Positions 6,661 through 14,737 of a stretch of DNA of 27,115 nucleotides are shown here, piece by piece. Source of the stretch: Betaproteobacteria bacterium RIFCSPLOWO2_02_FULL_68_150. Its GTDB lineage: Bacteria; Pseudomonadota; Gammaproteobacteria; Burkholderiales; SG8-39. Within the stretch, counting starts at the first letter, position 1. Each line of letters starts with the position of its first letter. The DNA is taken from positions 1 to 27,115 of the forward strand of contig MERE01000002.1 in NCBI GenBank assembly GCA_001771975.1. The letters run 5' to 3'. The notes under the pieces were generated by a model. That model had not been told where the DNA came from and ran no database searches. It was given only the letters and a program-made list of their open reading frames with translations. The translations under genes and the position numbers were made by a program.

Positions 6661-7914
6661 TCACCCCGACCCCAGCGCCTGCTCGAAGTCGGCCAGCAGG
6701 TCGCGCCAGTCCTCGACGCCGATCGAGATGCGCACCAGCCCGTCGGTCACGCCGGCCGCGGCGAACTCCTTCTCGCTGAAGCCCGAGTGCGTGGTCGTCT
6801 TCGGGTGGCAGACGAGCGTCTCCACGCCGCCGAGCGAGACCGCGTTGCGCGCGATGCGCAGGCGGCGCAGGAACTCGAACGCGGCCGGCTTGCCGCCGGC
6901 GAGTTCGATCGACAGCATCGCGCCCGACGCTTCGCACTGCGCCTCCCGGATCGCGATCTGGGCGGGATCGGTGAACAGCGCCGGGTAGAGCACGCGCGCG
7001 ATCTTCGCATGACGCGCCAGCCGCTTCGCGATGCGGCGCGCATTGGCGGCGGCCTGGCGCATGCGCAATTCGACCGTCGGCAGGCGGCTGTTCAGCATCC
7101 AGCACTCGTCCGGCTGCAGGATGGTGCCGAACAGATTGCGCAGCAGCTTCAACTTGCGCAGCAGTTCCGGATCGCGCGCCAGCGCCACGCCGCCGATCAG
7201 GTCGCTGAAACCCGAGAGATACTTGGTCGCCGAGTAGAGCACGAGGTCGGCGCCGAGCTCGAGCGGGTGCTGGAACGTCGGCCCGAGCATGGTGTTATCG
7301 ACCATGACCAATGGCCGCGGCGAGACACCGGCCGCACTCCGGCAGGCGCGCGCGATGTCGGTCATGGTGAGCGTCGGGTTGGCCGGCGTCTCGATCAGCA
7401 CCACCCCGACCTGAGGGTTGTCGCGGAGCGCGGCGTCCAACTCGCCGCCCCTGCCGGCGTGCACCGGCACGCCACGCACGCCCCATGGCTCGAGAAACGC
7501 CTGGATCAGCTTCTGCGTGCCGCCGTAGATCGGCACCGAATACACGAGCGTCGCGCCCGGTTTCAGGAACGCGAGCAGCGCGTTCATGATCGCCGACATC
7601 CCGGAATTGAACACCAGCGCGCAGCTGGCGCCGGGTTCGAGCGGCACGATCTGCTCCTCGAGGATCTCGGCGTTCGGGTGATTGAAGCGCGAGTAGATGA
7701 GCGCCACGCTCTCGCCGGGAGCCGGCCGCGCGCGGCCGGCGCTGAGGTCGAACGCGCGCTCGGCGGCCTCGGGACTCGGAAAGACGTAGGTCGAACTGCG
7801 AAACACCGCCGGGCGCGCCGAACCGACCGACAGCGCCGGATCGAACCCGCGCGTCAGCATGTCGGTCGGGGCGTGCAGGCCGGTGTCCTGCGGCTTGGAG
7901 GTCGCGTCGGTCAT
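6661..7914 (-). CDS. Cys/Met metabolism PLP-dependent enzyme (cystathionine gamma-synthase / gamma-lyase family)
   Basis: The 417-aa product is a fold-type I enzyme of the Cys/Met metabolism family. Visible elements are YSRFNHPNAEILEEQI (Tyr74, Arg76 for the PLP phosphate), FNSGMSAI, the stacking Tyr130 in SVPIYGGT, Asp206 in MVDNTMLGP, and the Schiff-base Lys231 in SATKYLSGFSD. A C-terminal region NAVSLGGVETLVCHP binds the substrate carboxylate. Family members make cystathionine or homocysteine from activated homoserine, or split methionine/cystathionine; the exact reaction cannot be assigned. Usual members have SATKYLGGHSD, so SGFSD here is a small deviation. The start is 6 bp after the response regulator stop, without a clear Shine-Dalgarno, which suggests coupling to the upstream operon. 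Confidence 0.88.
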   Translation of the reverse strand: MTDATSKPQDTGLHAPTDMLTRGFDPALSVGSARPAVFRSSTYVFPSPEAAERAFDLSAGRARPAPGESVALIYSRFNHPNAEILEEQIVPLEPGASCALVFNSGMSAIMNALLAFLKPGATLVYSVPIYGGTQKLIQAFLEPWGVRGVPVHAGRGGELDAALRDNPQVGVVLIETPANPTLTMTDIARACRSAAGVSPRPLVMVDNTMLGPTFQHPLELGADLVLYSATKYLSGFSDLIGGVALARDPELLRKLKLLRNLFGTILQPDECWMLNSRLPTVELRMRQAAANARRIAKRLARHAKIARVLYPALFTDPAQIAIREAQCEASGAMLSIELAGGKPAAFEFLRRLRIARNAVSLGGVETLVCHPKTTTHSGFSEKEFAAAGVTDGLVRISIGVEDWRDLLADFEQALGSG

Positions 7915-7920
7915 CGCGCG

Positions 7921-8592
7921 CTAGTGCTTTGCCACGCGCGAGGGCACGGCGCCGTGTTCGATGGCCAACACCGCGGCCTCGACGCGCGAGGAGAGCTTGA
8001 GCTTGGCGAGGATGCGGCGCACGTGCAGCTTGACGGTCTCATGGCTGATGGCGAGCACGCGCGCGATCGCCTTGTTGGTCATGCCCTGGGTCAGATACTG
8101 CAGGATCTCCCGCTCACGCGGCGTCAGCTCCGCAAACAGGTCCTCGCGCGCCGCCGCGCCGCGCTTCGGGTGCAGCAGGCTGACCAGCTTGAGCGTCATC
8201 GCCGGCGCCACCACGGTCTCGCCGCGCATGGCGCGCCGCACCGCGTCCACCAGTTCGTCGGGCTCCATGTCCTTCAGCAGGTAGCCGCGCGCGCCACCGG
8301 CGAGCGCGTTGGCCATGTCGTCCTCGGCGTCGCTCACGGTGAGCACGATCGAGGTGCCCTGCCAGCCTTCCTCGCGCAGCCGGCGCAGCAGCGCGAGGCC
8401 GCCGTGCGGCGGCATGTTGAGGTCGACGATCGCCACGTCCGGGCGCAGCTCGCGCGCGATGTCGAGCGCCTCGGCCGGGCTGCCGGTCGCCGCAACGACG
8501 CGGATCGCGTCGCGCCCGTCGAGCAGCTCGACCAGCCCCTTGCGGAACAGGGTGTGATCGTCCACCAGCATCACGCGTACCGGGTCGCTCAT
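7921..8592 (-). CDS. NarL/LuxR-type response regulator
   Basis: The 223-aa product is a two-domain response regulator. The receiver domain (residues about 5-120) has the acidic pocket Asp11-Asp12 in MLVDDH, the phospho-acceptor Asp57 in VAIVDLNMP, Thr/Ser at LTVSDAEDD and the conserved Lys in GYLLKDME. The C-terminal LuxR-type HTH is LTPREREILQYLTQGM then NKAIARVLAISHETVKLHVR at about 153-190. It should bind DNA when phosphorylated by the neighbouring kinase. The start ATG at 8592 overlaps the kinase stop by 4 bp (ATGA), so the pair is co-translated. Targets are unknown; it sits in the same operon as the redox fusion protein and PLP enzyme. Confidence 0.95.
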   Translation of the reverse strand: MSDPVRVMLVDDHTLFRKGLVELLDGRDAIRVVAATGSPAEALDIARELRPDVAIVDLNMPPHGGLALLRRLREEGWQGTSIVLTVSDAEDDMANALAGGARGYLLKDMEPDELVDAVRRAMRGETVVAPAMTLKLVSLLHPKRGAAAREDLFAELTPREREILQYLTQGMTNKAIARVLAISHETVKLHVRRILAKLKLSSRVEAAVLAIEHGAVPSRVAKH

Positions 8593-9815
8593 GACCCGCC
8601 CGGCCGCTCCGCGGCGGCAACCGGGAATGCCAGCCCGACGCGGGCGCCGCCCTGCGGCAGGTTGGCGATCTCGATGCGGCCGGCAAGGCGCTGTGCCCGC
8701 TCGCGCATGATATTGACGCCCAGATGATGGCGCAGCTCGCGCGGCTCGCCGGTCGCGCCCGCGCGGCTGCCGAGTGCGAAGAAGCCGTTGCCGTCGTCCT
8801 CGACCGAAAACGCGTACTCGCCCGCGCGCTCTTCCATCACCACGCGCGCGCGGCGCGCGCCCGAGTGCCGCGCGACGTTGGCGAGCGCCTCCTGGACGAT
8901 ATGGAACACGTTGGCTTCCTCGTCCACCGTCAGGTCCAGCTCGGGCAGGCGGTTGTCGATCGTCAGCGCCACGCCGGTGCGGTCCTCGAAGCCGGCGGCG
9001 ATGCCCTGCAGCGCGTGCACCAGTCCCAGCGGATCCATGCGGCTGCGGAACTGCGCCAGCAGCTCGCGCAGATCGGCGTAGGCCTCGCCGAGCCCATCCT
9101 GCAGGTCGCTGGCGTACTTCAGCGCGCGCTCGCGCTCGTCGGCCCGCAACGCATCCAGCAGCAGCGCCAGGCGCATCTTCATGTAGGCCATGGTCTGGGC
9201 GAGCGAATCGTGCACTTCGTTGGCCATCATCTGGCGCTCGTTCATCACCGTCATGCGCAGGTTCTCGCGCGCGAGACGCGCATTTTCCAGCGCCATGCCC
9301 AGATGCTCGCCAATCGAGCGGTAGAGCAGCACGACTTCGCCGGGAATCAGGCGCGGCGCGCGCAGGAACAGGTTGTAGACGCCGAGCACCGAGCCGTGGT
9401 GGGTCAGCGGCACCACGATCATGCCGCCGAAGCCGGCGAACCAGGACTGCGAAGTGTGCGTCGCGCAGGCGAGCGCGGAGGCGGCAGGATTCACCGCCGC
9501 CTCGCGCACCGCGACGCCGCAGGCGCCGCAATCGAGCGGCATCAGTTTCTCGCGCGCGGCGACCTCCGCCGGAAGTCCTGCGGAGGCGACCAGCCGCAGC
9601 TGGCGCCCATCCTCCGCGACCACGCGCACGGCCCCGGCCGCGGCATCGGTGAGGCGGATCATGGTGGCGAGAAATCGCCCCAGCCATTCCTCGACGCCGG
9701 CATCGCCCGGCAGGCTGGAAGTCGCCTCGGCGAGAATCTGCAGCGCGCGCAGCTTCTCTGCCGCTGCCGCATCGGCGCGTCCGGGCGCGAGCCTGATCAG
9801 GCCGGGTTCGCTCAC
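8589..9815 (-). CDS. Cytoplasmic GAF-domain sensor histidine kinase (NarX-like)
   Basis: The 408-aa kinase has no transmembrane segment. A GAF domain spans about residues 40-180 and contains LDCGACGVAVREAAV (Cys96, Cys99) and ALACATHTSQSW (Cys117). The HisKA_3 helix carries the phospho-acceptor His202 in ANEVHDSLAQTMAYMKMRL. The HATPase_c domain has the N box near IVQEALANVARHSGARRA and the G1 box VEDDGNGFF. It belongs to the NarX/DegS class that pairs with NarL-type regulators. The start is GTG at 9815, overlapping the stop of the preceding gene by 4 bp; an open frame to 9950 is Arg/Pro-rich shadow. The ligand is unknown; three GAF cysteines could bind a metal or FeS cluster or sense redox, which is inference. 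Confidence 0.9.
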   Translation of the reverse strand: MSEPGLIRLAPGRADAAAAEKLRALQILAEATSSLPGDAGVEEWLGRFLATMIRLTDAAAGAVRVVAEDGRQLRLVASAGLPAEVAAREKLMPLDCGACGVAVREAAVNPAASALACATHTSQSWFAGFGGMIVVPLTHHGSVLGVYNLFLRAPRLIPGEVVLLYRSIGEHLGMALENARLARENLRMTVMNERQMMANEVHDSLAQTMAYMKMRLALLLDALRADERERALKYASDLQDGLGEAYADLRELLAQFRSRMDPLGLVHALQGIAAGFEDRTGVALTIDNRLPELDLTVDEEANVFHIVQEALANVARHSGARRARVVMEERAGEYAFSVEDDGNGFFALGSRAGATGEPRELRHHLGVNIMRERAQRLAGRIEIANLPQGGARVGLAFPVAAAERPGGS

Positions 9816-10855
9816 AGGGCGAGGGCGCGGGCTTCGCCGCCGCCGGCTGGCACGGGGCGCGCCAGCAGACGGCGGGCGACGCTCGCCCAATGCTCCGAGC
9901 CGCGCTCGATCGCGGGGCGCAGCGCGCCCGCGGCGCCCGATTCGCGCCACTCGCGATACGCTGCCGTGAGCGCCGGGAAAAGCTCCCGGCGCAGGCCGTC
10001 GAACTGGGAGAAGTAGAAGTGGATCGAGGCGCCCGCCTCGCGCTCGAGCAGGCCGGGCAGGGTGCTCAGGCAGTCGGCCAGGTTATCGCGCACCGCGCGC
10101 GCGAGCAGTTCCGCGCGGCGTTCGCTCAACGCCGCGAGCATTTCTTCCCAGCGCTCGCCGAGCAGGCCCCCGGCGCGCGCCTCGCCCAACTCGTGCAGGA
10201 TCAGCGTTTCGGTCTCCGCTGCGACCATGCGCTCGAATCCCGCCTCGTCGCCGGCGTCCAGGCCCCACGAGGCCAGGGCACGGGCGAGCGCGCCGTCGCT
10301 GCGGCGCGAACGCCACAACGCCACCGTCTCCCACAGCCAGCGGCGCAGCGCTTCGCGCCGCACGAAGATGGTGTTGTGCTGGAACGCGGCCGGCGCCGCC
10401 ACCAGATCGCGCGCGTATTCGCAGCCTGTGACCAGCACCTGGACGCCGTCGCGCAGGTCGCAGCGCTCGAGCGCGGCGAGAAAGAAATGCGGCCGGTGAA
10501 AGCGGCCGTAGCCCGCGCCGTAGACGAGTCGCTGTGGCAGCAGTTCGCGGTTGAGCCGGGCGGCGTCGAGCGGCGCGAAACGCCGCTCGCCGAGCGCAAG
10601 CGCTTCGAAGTCGCGGCCCTCCAGCGTGCTCCACTTCGCCTCGCGCGCGCTGAGCCAATCCGCGAGTGCATCGTGCGGCGGTTGCGCCGCCAGCGGCAGT
10701 TCGTGTTCCCAGCAATAGAGCTCGCGCATTTGCAGCAGATAGATGCACAGCGTCGCCTCGCGCCCGTAACGCGCATCGGCGATGTCGCAATTGCGCTGCA
10801 CGGCTTCGATGAGGCGATTCAGGTCGCGCATGGCCCAGTCTCGATCGTGGTTCAT
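9812..10855 (-). CDS. Conserved protein of unknown function (possibly Sfum_1244-like)
   Basis: The 347-aa product begins MNHDRDWAMRDLNRLIEAVQ and is mostly alpha-helical by composition. Recurrent features are RYGREATLCIYLLQMRELYCWEHEL near 30-55, GAGYGRFHRPHFFLA near 135, and an acidic/His-containing helix ETLILHELGEARAGGLLGE near 235. There is a second cluster HFYFSQFDGLRRELFPAL near 295. I associate the pattern with an uncharacterised family labelled Sfum_1244 in sulfur bacteria, but this is from memory and uncertain. It has no signal peptide or membrane segment. The several His/Glu/Cys positions in helices could hint at a metal site, which is inference. It lies between the 74-aa protein (41 bp upstream) and the kinase (4-bp overlap). 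Confidence 0.7.
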   Translation of the reverse strand: MNHDRDWAMRDLNRLIEAVQRNCDIADARYGREATLCIYLLQMRELYCWEHELPLAAQPPHDALADWLSAREAKWSTLEGRDFEALALGERRFAPLDAARLNRELLPQRLVYGAGYGRFHRPHFFLAALERCDLRDGVQVLVTGCEYARDLVAAPAAFQHNTIFVRREALRRWLWETVALWRSRRSDGALARALASWGLDAGDEAGFERMVAAETETLILHELGEARAGGLLGERWEEMLAALSERRAELLARAVRDNLADCLSTLPGLLEREAGASIHFYFSQFDGLRRELFPALTAAYREWRESGAAGALRPAIERGSEHWASVARRLLARPVPAGGGEARALAL

Positions 10856-10896
10856 TCTACGCGCGTCGGCGCGAACACACGCTCTCGTCAGGACGA

Positions 10897-11121
10897 TCAA
10901 TAATCGTCGCCGATGCGCGGCGGCGGCGGCTGCGGGTTCATGATCGCCTCCTCCGCCGCCAGCGCATTGGCGCCAAACACGATCCGAACCGAACTTCCGC
11001 CGGCGGCCCCGGCGCGCTTCGCCTTCGCGAACCGGCTCGCCTCGGCATAGCGCTCGAATTGACCGAGCGGTTCGACGCGCCGCAGCGGCCGTTCGTACAG
11101 GCTGTAGACGAAGTACGGCAT
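10897..11121 (-). CDS. Small conserved protein of unknown function (74 aa)
   Basis: The product begins MPYFVYSLYERPLRRVEPLG, continues with a helix QFERYAEASRFAKAKRAGAA and VRIVFGANALAAEEAI, and ends in PPRIGDDY. The beta-alpha-beta look and length resemble small uncharacterised proteins of Betaproteobacteria that lie beside respiratory or redox genes. No cofactor motif is visible. Its ATG shares one base with the stop of the upstream fusion gene (TAATG), which implies tight coupling and argues that it is a real gene despite its size. The next gene starts 41 bp downstream. Confidence 0.68.
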   Translation of the reverse strand: MPYFVYSLYERPLRRVEPLGQFERYAEASRFAKAKRAGAAGGSSVRIVFGANALAAEEAIMNPQPPPPRIGDDY

Positions 11122-12569
11122 TATTGCGATACCCAGGTGACGAGCTGCGCCTGTGGCAGGCCCTGCTCGAGGAGGAAGGTTCGCGAGGCCGCCACCTGCG
11201 CGGAATCGCCGGCCACGTAGAAATCGCATTCGGCAAGCGGGCCGCGATCGCGCAGCATTCCGGCGAGCGCGGCGCGCACGGCCTGCGTCACCTCGCCGTG
11301 CAGTCCCGCTCCGGCGATGAGCGGCGTGTAGCGGAAGTTGTCGATCGCCTCGGCCCACGAGCGGCACAGCTTCGGATGGTAATGGTCGGCGGCGTTGGCG
11401 CCGATCCAGTACAGATCGATCGACTCGGCGCCCTCCTGCGCGAGCGCGTGCTCGATCACGCTCTTCACCGGCGCGAAGCCCTGCCAGCCCCAGGCAACGA
11501 ACACCAGCGGACGCGCGCCGTCCTCGCGCAGCACGAAGTCGCCCACCGGACCGGACAGAGCCACCGACTCGCCGACCCTGAGCCGCGCGTACACGTAATC
11601 CGAAAGCATGTTCCCCGGCATGCGGCGCACGTGGAATTGGAGCCGGCGTTCCTCGCACGGGCAACTGGCGATCGGCCAGGTCGCCTGCGCTCCGCCGAGC
11701 ACCACCTGGGCGCTCTGTCCGGCGAGAAAGCGCAGGCGGTTGGTCCGCGGCGTGAGCAGCTCGAGCAGCATCATGTCGGCCGACAGGGGATCCATGCGGC
11801 GCACCTGGGCGGTGATGCTCTGCAGCGGGATGTCGTCCGCGAACCGCGCCACGCTCGCCTCGAGCACCAGGTCGGTCAGCGCCGTGCAGCAGCACATCAA
11901 CGCGTAGCCCTGTGCCTTCTCCGCATCGCTCAGGCGGTAGTCGTGATGGCGCACCTGCTTCACGCTGCCGGCGACGACGCGCGCCCTGCACTCGCCGCAA
12001 TTGCCCGCGCTGCAGCCATACGCCATGCCCAGGCCCGCGTGCAGCGCGGCGTCGAGCACCGTGTCCGCGCCCTCGACGAAGAACTCCTGTCCGCCGGGCA
12101 TCACCTTCACGTGCGGTGCCATGACGCGCATCACGCCCTCCTGCGCCAGCATCCGGCGCTCGTCTTCGGCCTGGGTCATGCCTGCCTCCAGTTCCTGTTT
12201 CAGCCACGCGCCGAGCGCATGCCCGGCGAGCCGCCGCCCGAGTTCGGCCAGCAGCGCGCGGTAGCGGGCGGCGCCGGCCTTGACTTCGGCCAGTTCGAGG
12301 CCGAGCGCGCCCAGCCGTGCCGCCAGCACTTCCTTGTCGGGCAGGGCGCGCTCGTAGACGCGCCGGCCAAAGGCGCGCTCCTTGATCTGGCTGACGCGCG
12401 CCAGTTCGGCGTTGTCCTCGAGCTGCGTTTCCGGAAACGCCCGCACCAGGTCGTCCACCCGGACCAAGCCCTCGAACGAAGGCAGCTGGCCATCGCGGAT
12501 CCTTTTCTGCAGCACGCCGCGCGTCACGCCAGCCAGGCGCGCCGCCCGCGAGAGGGTCAGCAGCTCCAT
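11121..12569 (-). CDS. HTH - [2Fe-2S] ferredoxin - FAD/NAD oxidoreductase fusion protein
   Basis: The 482-aa protein combines three parts. Residues 1-50 look like a MerR/excisionase-type HTH (LSRAARLAGVTRGVLQKRI, RDGQLPSFEGLVRVDDL). Residues about 60-145 are a charged helical linker, probably coiled coil. Residues about 150-240 are a plant-type [2Fe-2S] ferredoxin with Cys186, Cys191, Cys194 and a ligand in Cys226-228. Residues 245-482 form an FNR-like reductase domain. That domain deviates at both cofactor loops: the FAD motif RxYS reads ATWPIA, and the NAD loop GGTGxAP reads WGWQGFAP (360-367). Electron transfer or redox sensing coupled to DNA binding is inferred. It is the first gene of the six-gene minus-strand operon. 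Confidence 0.85.
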   Translation of the reverse strand: MELLTLSRAARLAGVTRGVLQKRIRDGQLPSFEGLVRVDDLVRAFPETQLEDNAELARVSQIKERAFGRRVYERALPDKEVLAARLGALGLELAEVKAGAARYRALLAELGRRLAGHALGAWLKQELEAGMTQAEDERRMLAQEGVMRVMAPHVKVMPGGQEFFVEGADTVLDAALHAGLGMAYGCSAGNCGECRARVVAGSVKQVRHHDYRLSDAEKAQGYALMCCCTALTDLVLEASVARFADDIPLQSITAQVRRMDPLSADMMLLELLTPRTNRLRFLAGQSAQVVLGGAQATWPIASCPCEERRLQFHVRRMPGNMLSDYVYARLRVGESVALSGPVGDFVLREDGARPLVFVAWGWQGFAPVKSVIEHALAQEGAESIDLYWIGANAADHYHPKLCRSWAEAIDNFRYTPLIAGAGLHGEVTQAVRAALAGMLRDRGPLAECDFYVAGDSAQVAASRTFLLEQGLPQAQLVTWVSQ

Positions 12570-12589
12570 CGGAATCGTTCTCAGTGCGG

Positions 12590-12595
12590 ATTATA
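12590..12595 (-). promoter_or_regulatory. Possible -10 box for the HTH-ferredoxin operon
   Basis: On the minus strand CCTATAATCC contains a perfect TATAAT ending 21 bp before the ATG at 12569. Transcription would start near 12583, leaving a very short leader without a good Shine-Dalgarno. No convincing -35 is visible in the adjacent GC-rich DNA. Confidence 0.4.
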
Positions 12596-12686
12596 GGAGC
12601 CGCCGGCGACGCTAGCGGCGCAGTCGGAAGAACTTTGGCATCATGCGCCTGTTCGCCTGTCCGACTCTACGCTGGAGCCGCGCCCG

Positions 12687-13697
12687 ATGAAGCTCGATAT
12701 CTTCAACCACATCTTTCCCCGCAAGTTCTACGAGCGCATGCTCAAGGTGGCGCCCAACGGCAAGGACATGCACCGGCGCGTGCGCGAGATTCCGTGCATC
12801 GTCGACCTGGGCGAGCGCTTGCGCATCATGGACCGCTTCGGCGAGGACTACGCGCAGGTGATCTGCCTCGGCTCTCCGCCGATCGAGGCGTTCGGCCCGC
12901 CGCCGCTCGCGACCGACCTCGCGCGCCTCGCCAACGACGGCATGGCCGAGCTGGTGCAGAAATACCCGAAGCGTTTTCCCGCGTTCATCGCGTCGCTGCC
13001 GATGAACGACCCGCCGGGCCTGCTGCGGGAGGCGAGGCGCGCCGTCAAGGAACTCGGCGCCGTGGGCGTGCAGGTGTTCAGCAATGTCCTCGGCAAGCCG
13101 CTCACGGCGCCTGCAACCCTGCCGCTATTCGACCTGATGGCGAAGCTCGATCTGCCGATCTGGCTGCATCCGGCGCGCGGCGCCGATTTTCCCGATTACG
13201 CCGGGGAGACGAAGAGCCACTACGAAATCTGGTGGACCTTCGGCTGGCCCTACGAGACGAGCGTCGCCATGGCGCACATCGTGTTCCAGGGCCTGTTTGA
13301 CAAATACCCGGACCTCAAGATCATCACGCACCACATGGGCGGCATGATTCCCTACTTCGAAGGCCGCGTCGGACCCGGCTGGGACCAGCTCGGCAAGCGC
13401 ACCTCGGACGTCGATTACACGAAGCTGCTGAAGAAACTGAAACAGCGGCCGCTCGACTATTTCAGGATGTTCTACGCCGACACGGCCCTCTTCGGCGCCT
13501 GGGAGGCGACCAAGTGCGGGCTCAGGTTCTTCGGCCCGGAGCACGTGCTGTTTGCCTCCGACGCGCCGTTCGACCCGGAAAAGGGCTCGATGTACACCCG
13601 GACCACGATCGAGATCATCGACCGGCTCGATCTTTCGCCCGCCGAGCGCCATGCGATCTACGAGGGCAATGCGCGCAGGCTGCTGAAGCTGGCGTGA
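12687..13697 (+). CDS. Amidohydrolase family protein (ACMSD / gamma-resorcylate decarboxylase-like)
   Basis: The 336-aa product is an amidohydrolase-2 (TIM-barrel metal-dependent hydrolase or decarboxylase) enzyme. The N-terminus is MKLDIFNHIFPRKFY, where the usual HxH pair is reduced to a single His8, as in one ACMSD-like subgroup. Other metal or catalytic positions are His161 (IWLHPARGAD), His215-His216 in ITHHMGGMIPYFEGR, and Asp292 in FASDAPF. Family members decarboxylate or hydrolyse aromatic or cyclic acids; the substrate is not assignable. It starts with GGAG about 10 bp upstream. A solute-binding protein gene follows after 22 bp, suggesting a small catabolic unit for an organic acid. 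Confidence 0.85.
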   Translation: MKLDIFNHIFPRKFYERMLKVAPNGKDMHRRVREIPCIVDLGERLRIMDRFGEDYAQVICLGSPPIEAFGPPPLATDLARLANDGMAELVQKYPKRFPAFIASLPMNDPPGLLREARRAVKELGAVGVQVFSNVLGKPLTAPATLPLFDLMAKLDLPIWLHPARGADFPDYAGETKSHYEIWWTFGWPYETSVAMAHIVFQGLFDKYPDLKIITHHMGGMIPYFEGRVGPGWDQLGKRTSDVDYTKLLKKLKQRPLDYFRMFYADTALFGAWEATKCGLRFFGPEHVLFASDAPFDPEKGSMYTRTTIEIIDRLDLSPAERHAIYEGNARRLLKLA

Positions 13698-13719
13698 TCA
13701 AACCAGAGGAGGACCTACC

Positions 13720-14679
13720 ATGTTTCGATTCCTGACTGCTGCGCTCGCGCTCGCTGCGTTTCCTGCGCTCGCGCAGGCGCAGGCCTACCCCAGCCAGCCG
13801 ATCCGCTTCATCGTGCCGTTCACACCCGGGACCGGCATCGACATCATCGCGCGCACCTTGGGGCCGCGCCTTGCCGAGCGGCTCGGGCAGCCGGTGGTGG
13901 TGGAGAACCGCGCCGGCGCGAGCGGCAACATCGGCACCGAGCTGGTGGCCAAGTCGAAGCCCGACGGGCACACGATCCTGGTCACCGCCAGCACCTTCGT
14001 TTCGAACCGTTCCCTGTTCCGGAACCTGCCGTACGACCCGGCGAAGGATTTTGCGCCGATCACGCTTTCGGCCTGGGGCACGCTGCTCATCGCCGCGCAT
14101 CCGTCGACCTCGTTCGCATCGGTTCCCGAGCTGATCGCCGCGGCGAAGGCGAATCCCGGCAAGCTCAACTACGGCTCGCCGGGCGTGGGCACGCCGCACC
14201 ACCTGGCAATGGAACTGTTCAAGAACGTCGCCGGCGTCGACATCGTGCATGTTCCCTACAAAGGGACCGCGGGCGCGGTCACGGACCTGCTCGGCGGGCA
14301 GATCAACCTCATGTTCCTGCCGATTCACGTCGCGCTGCCGCAGGTGCGCGCCGGCAAGATGAAGGCGATCGCCGTGGGCAGCCCGCAGCGCTCGCCGCTC
14401 GCGCCCGAACTGCCGACGCTCGCCGAAGGCGGCTTCCCGGGTGTCGAGTCCGACATCTGGTACGCTTTTTTCGCCCCGCAAGGCACGCCGCGCGAAATCA
14501 TTGCGCGGCTGGCGTTCGAGCTGACGTCGGTGCTCGCGCTGGCGGAGATCAAGGCCTCTTTCCGGACGCAGGGTCTGGAGCCCGTGGCCTCGACGCCGGA
14601 GGCGGTGCGCGCGCTGGTGGACAAGGATCTCGCGAAATGGGAGCGCGTGGTGCGCGAGGCGAAGATCAGCCCCGAGTGA
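13720..14679 (+). CDS. Bug family tripartite tricarboxylate transporter substrate-binding protein
   Basis: The 319-aa product has a Sec signal peptide (MFRFLTAALALAAFPALAQA) and a complete Bug/TctC periplasmic binding fold. Typical family stretches are YPSQPIRFIVPFTPGTG, VVENRAGASGNIGTE, DGHTILV, LPYDPAKDFAPIT, KLNYGSPGVGTPHHLAMELF, VPYKGTAGAVTDLLGGQI and a C-terminal PREIIARLAFEL. Bug proteins bind carboxylates such as organic acids or amides and are greatly expanded in Betaproteobacteria, mostly without adjacent TctA/TctB membrane subunits, as here. A strong GAGGAGG lies before the start. Co-transcription with the amidohydrolase suggests the ligand is that enzyme's substrate or product, which is inference. 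Confidence 0.95.
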   Translation: MFRFLTAALALAAFPALAQAQAYPSQPIRFIVPFTPGTGIDIIARTLGPRLAERLGQPVVVENRAGASGNIGTELVAKSKPDGHTILVTASTFVSNRSLFRNLPYDPAKDFAPITLSAWGTLLIAAHPSTSFASVPELIAAAKANPGKLNYGSPGVGTPHHLAMELFKNVAGVDIVHVPYKGTAGAVTDLLGGQINLMFLPIHVALPQVRAGKMKAIAVGSPQRSPLAPELPTLAEGGFPGVESDIWYAFFAPQGTPREIIARLAFELTSVLALAEIKASFRTQGLEPVASTPEAVRALVDKDLAKWERVVREAKISPE

Positions 14680-14703
14680 TGCGGCTCGAGCGGGCGAGCG
14701 TCC

Positions 14704-14709
14704 TATAAT
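14704..14709 (+). promoter_or_regulatory. Possible -10 box for the PKD-like protein gene
   Basis: TATAAT matches the consensus exactly and lies 28 bp before the ATG at 14738, with an AGGAGG Shine-Dalgarno between them. The -35 position (about 14681-14687) has no good match. It suggests the gene is transcribed separately from the Bug gene. Confidence 0.45.
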
Positions 14710-14737
14710 CCGGCATCGTCACGCCGAGGAGGAATTC

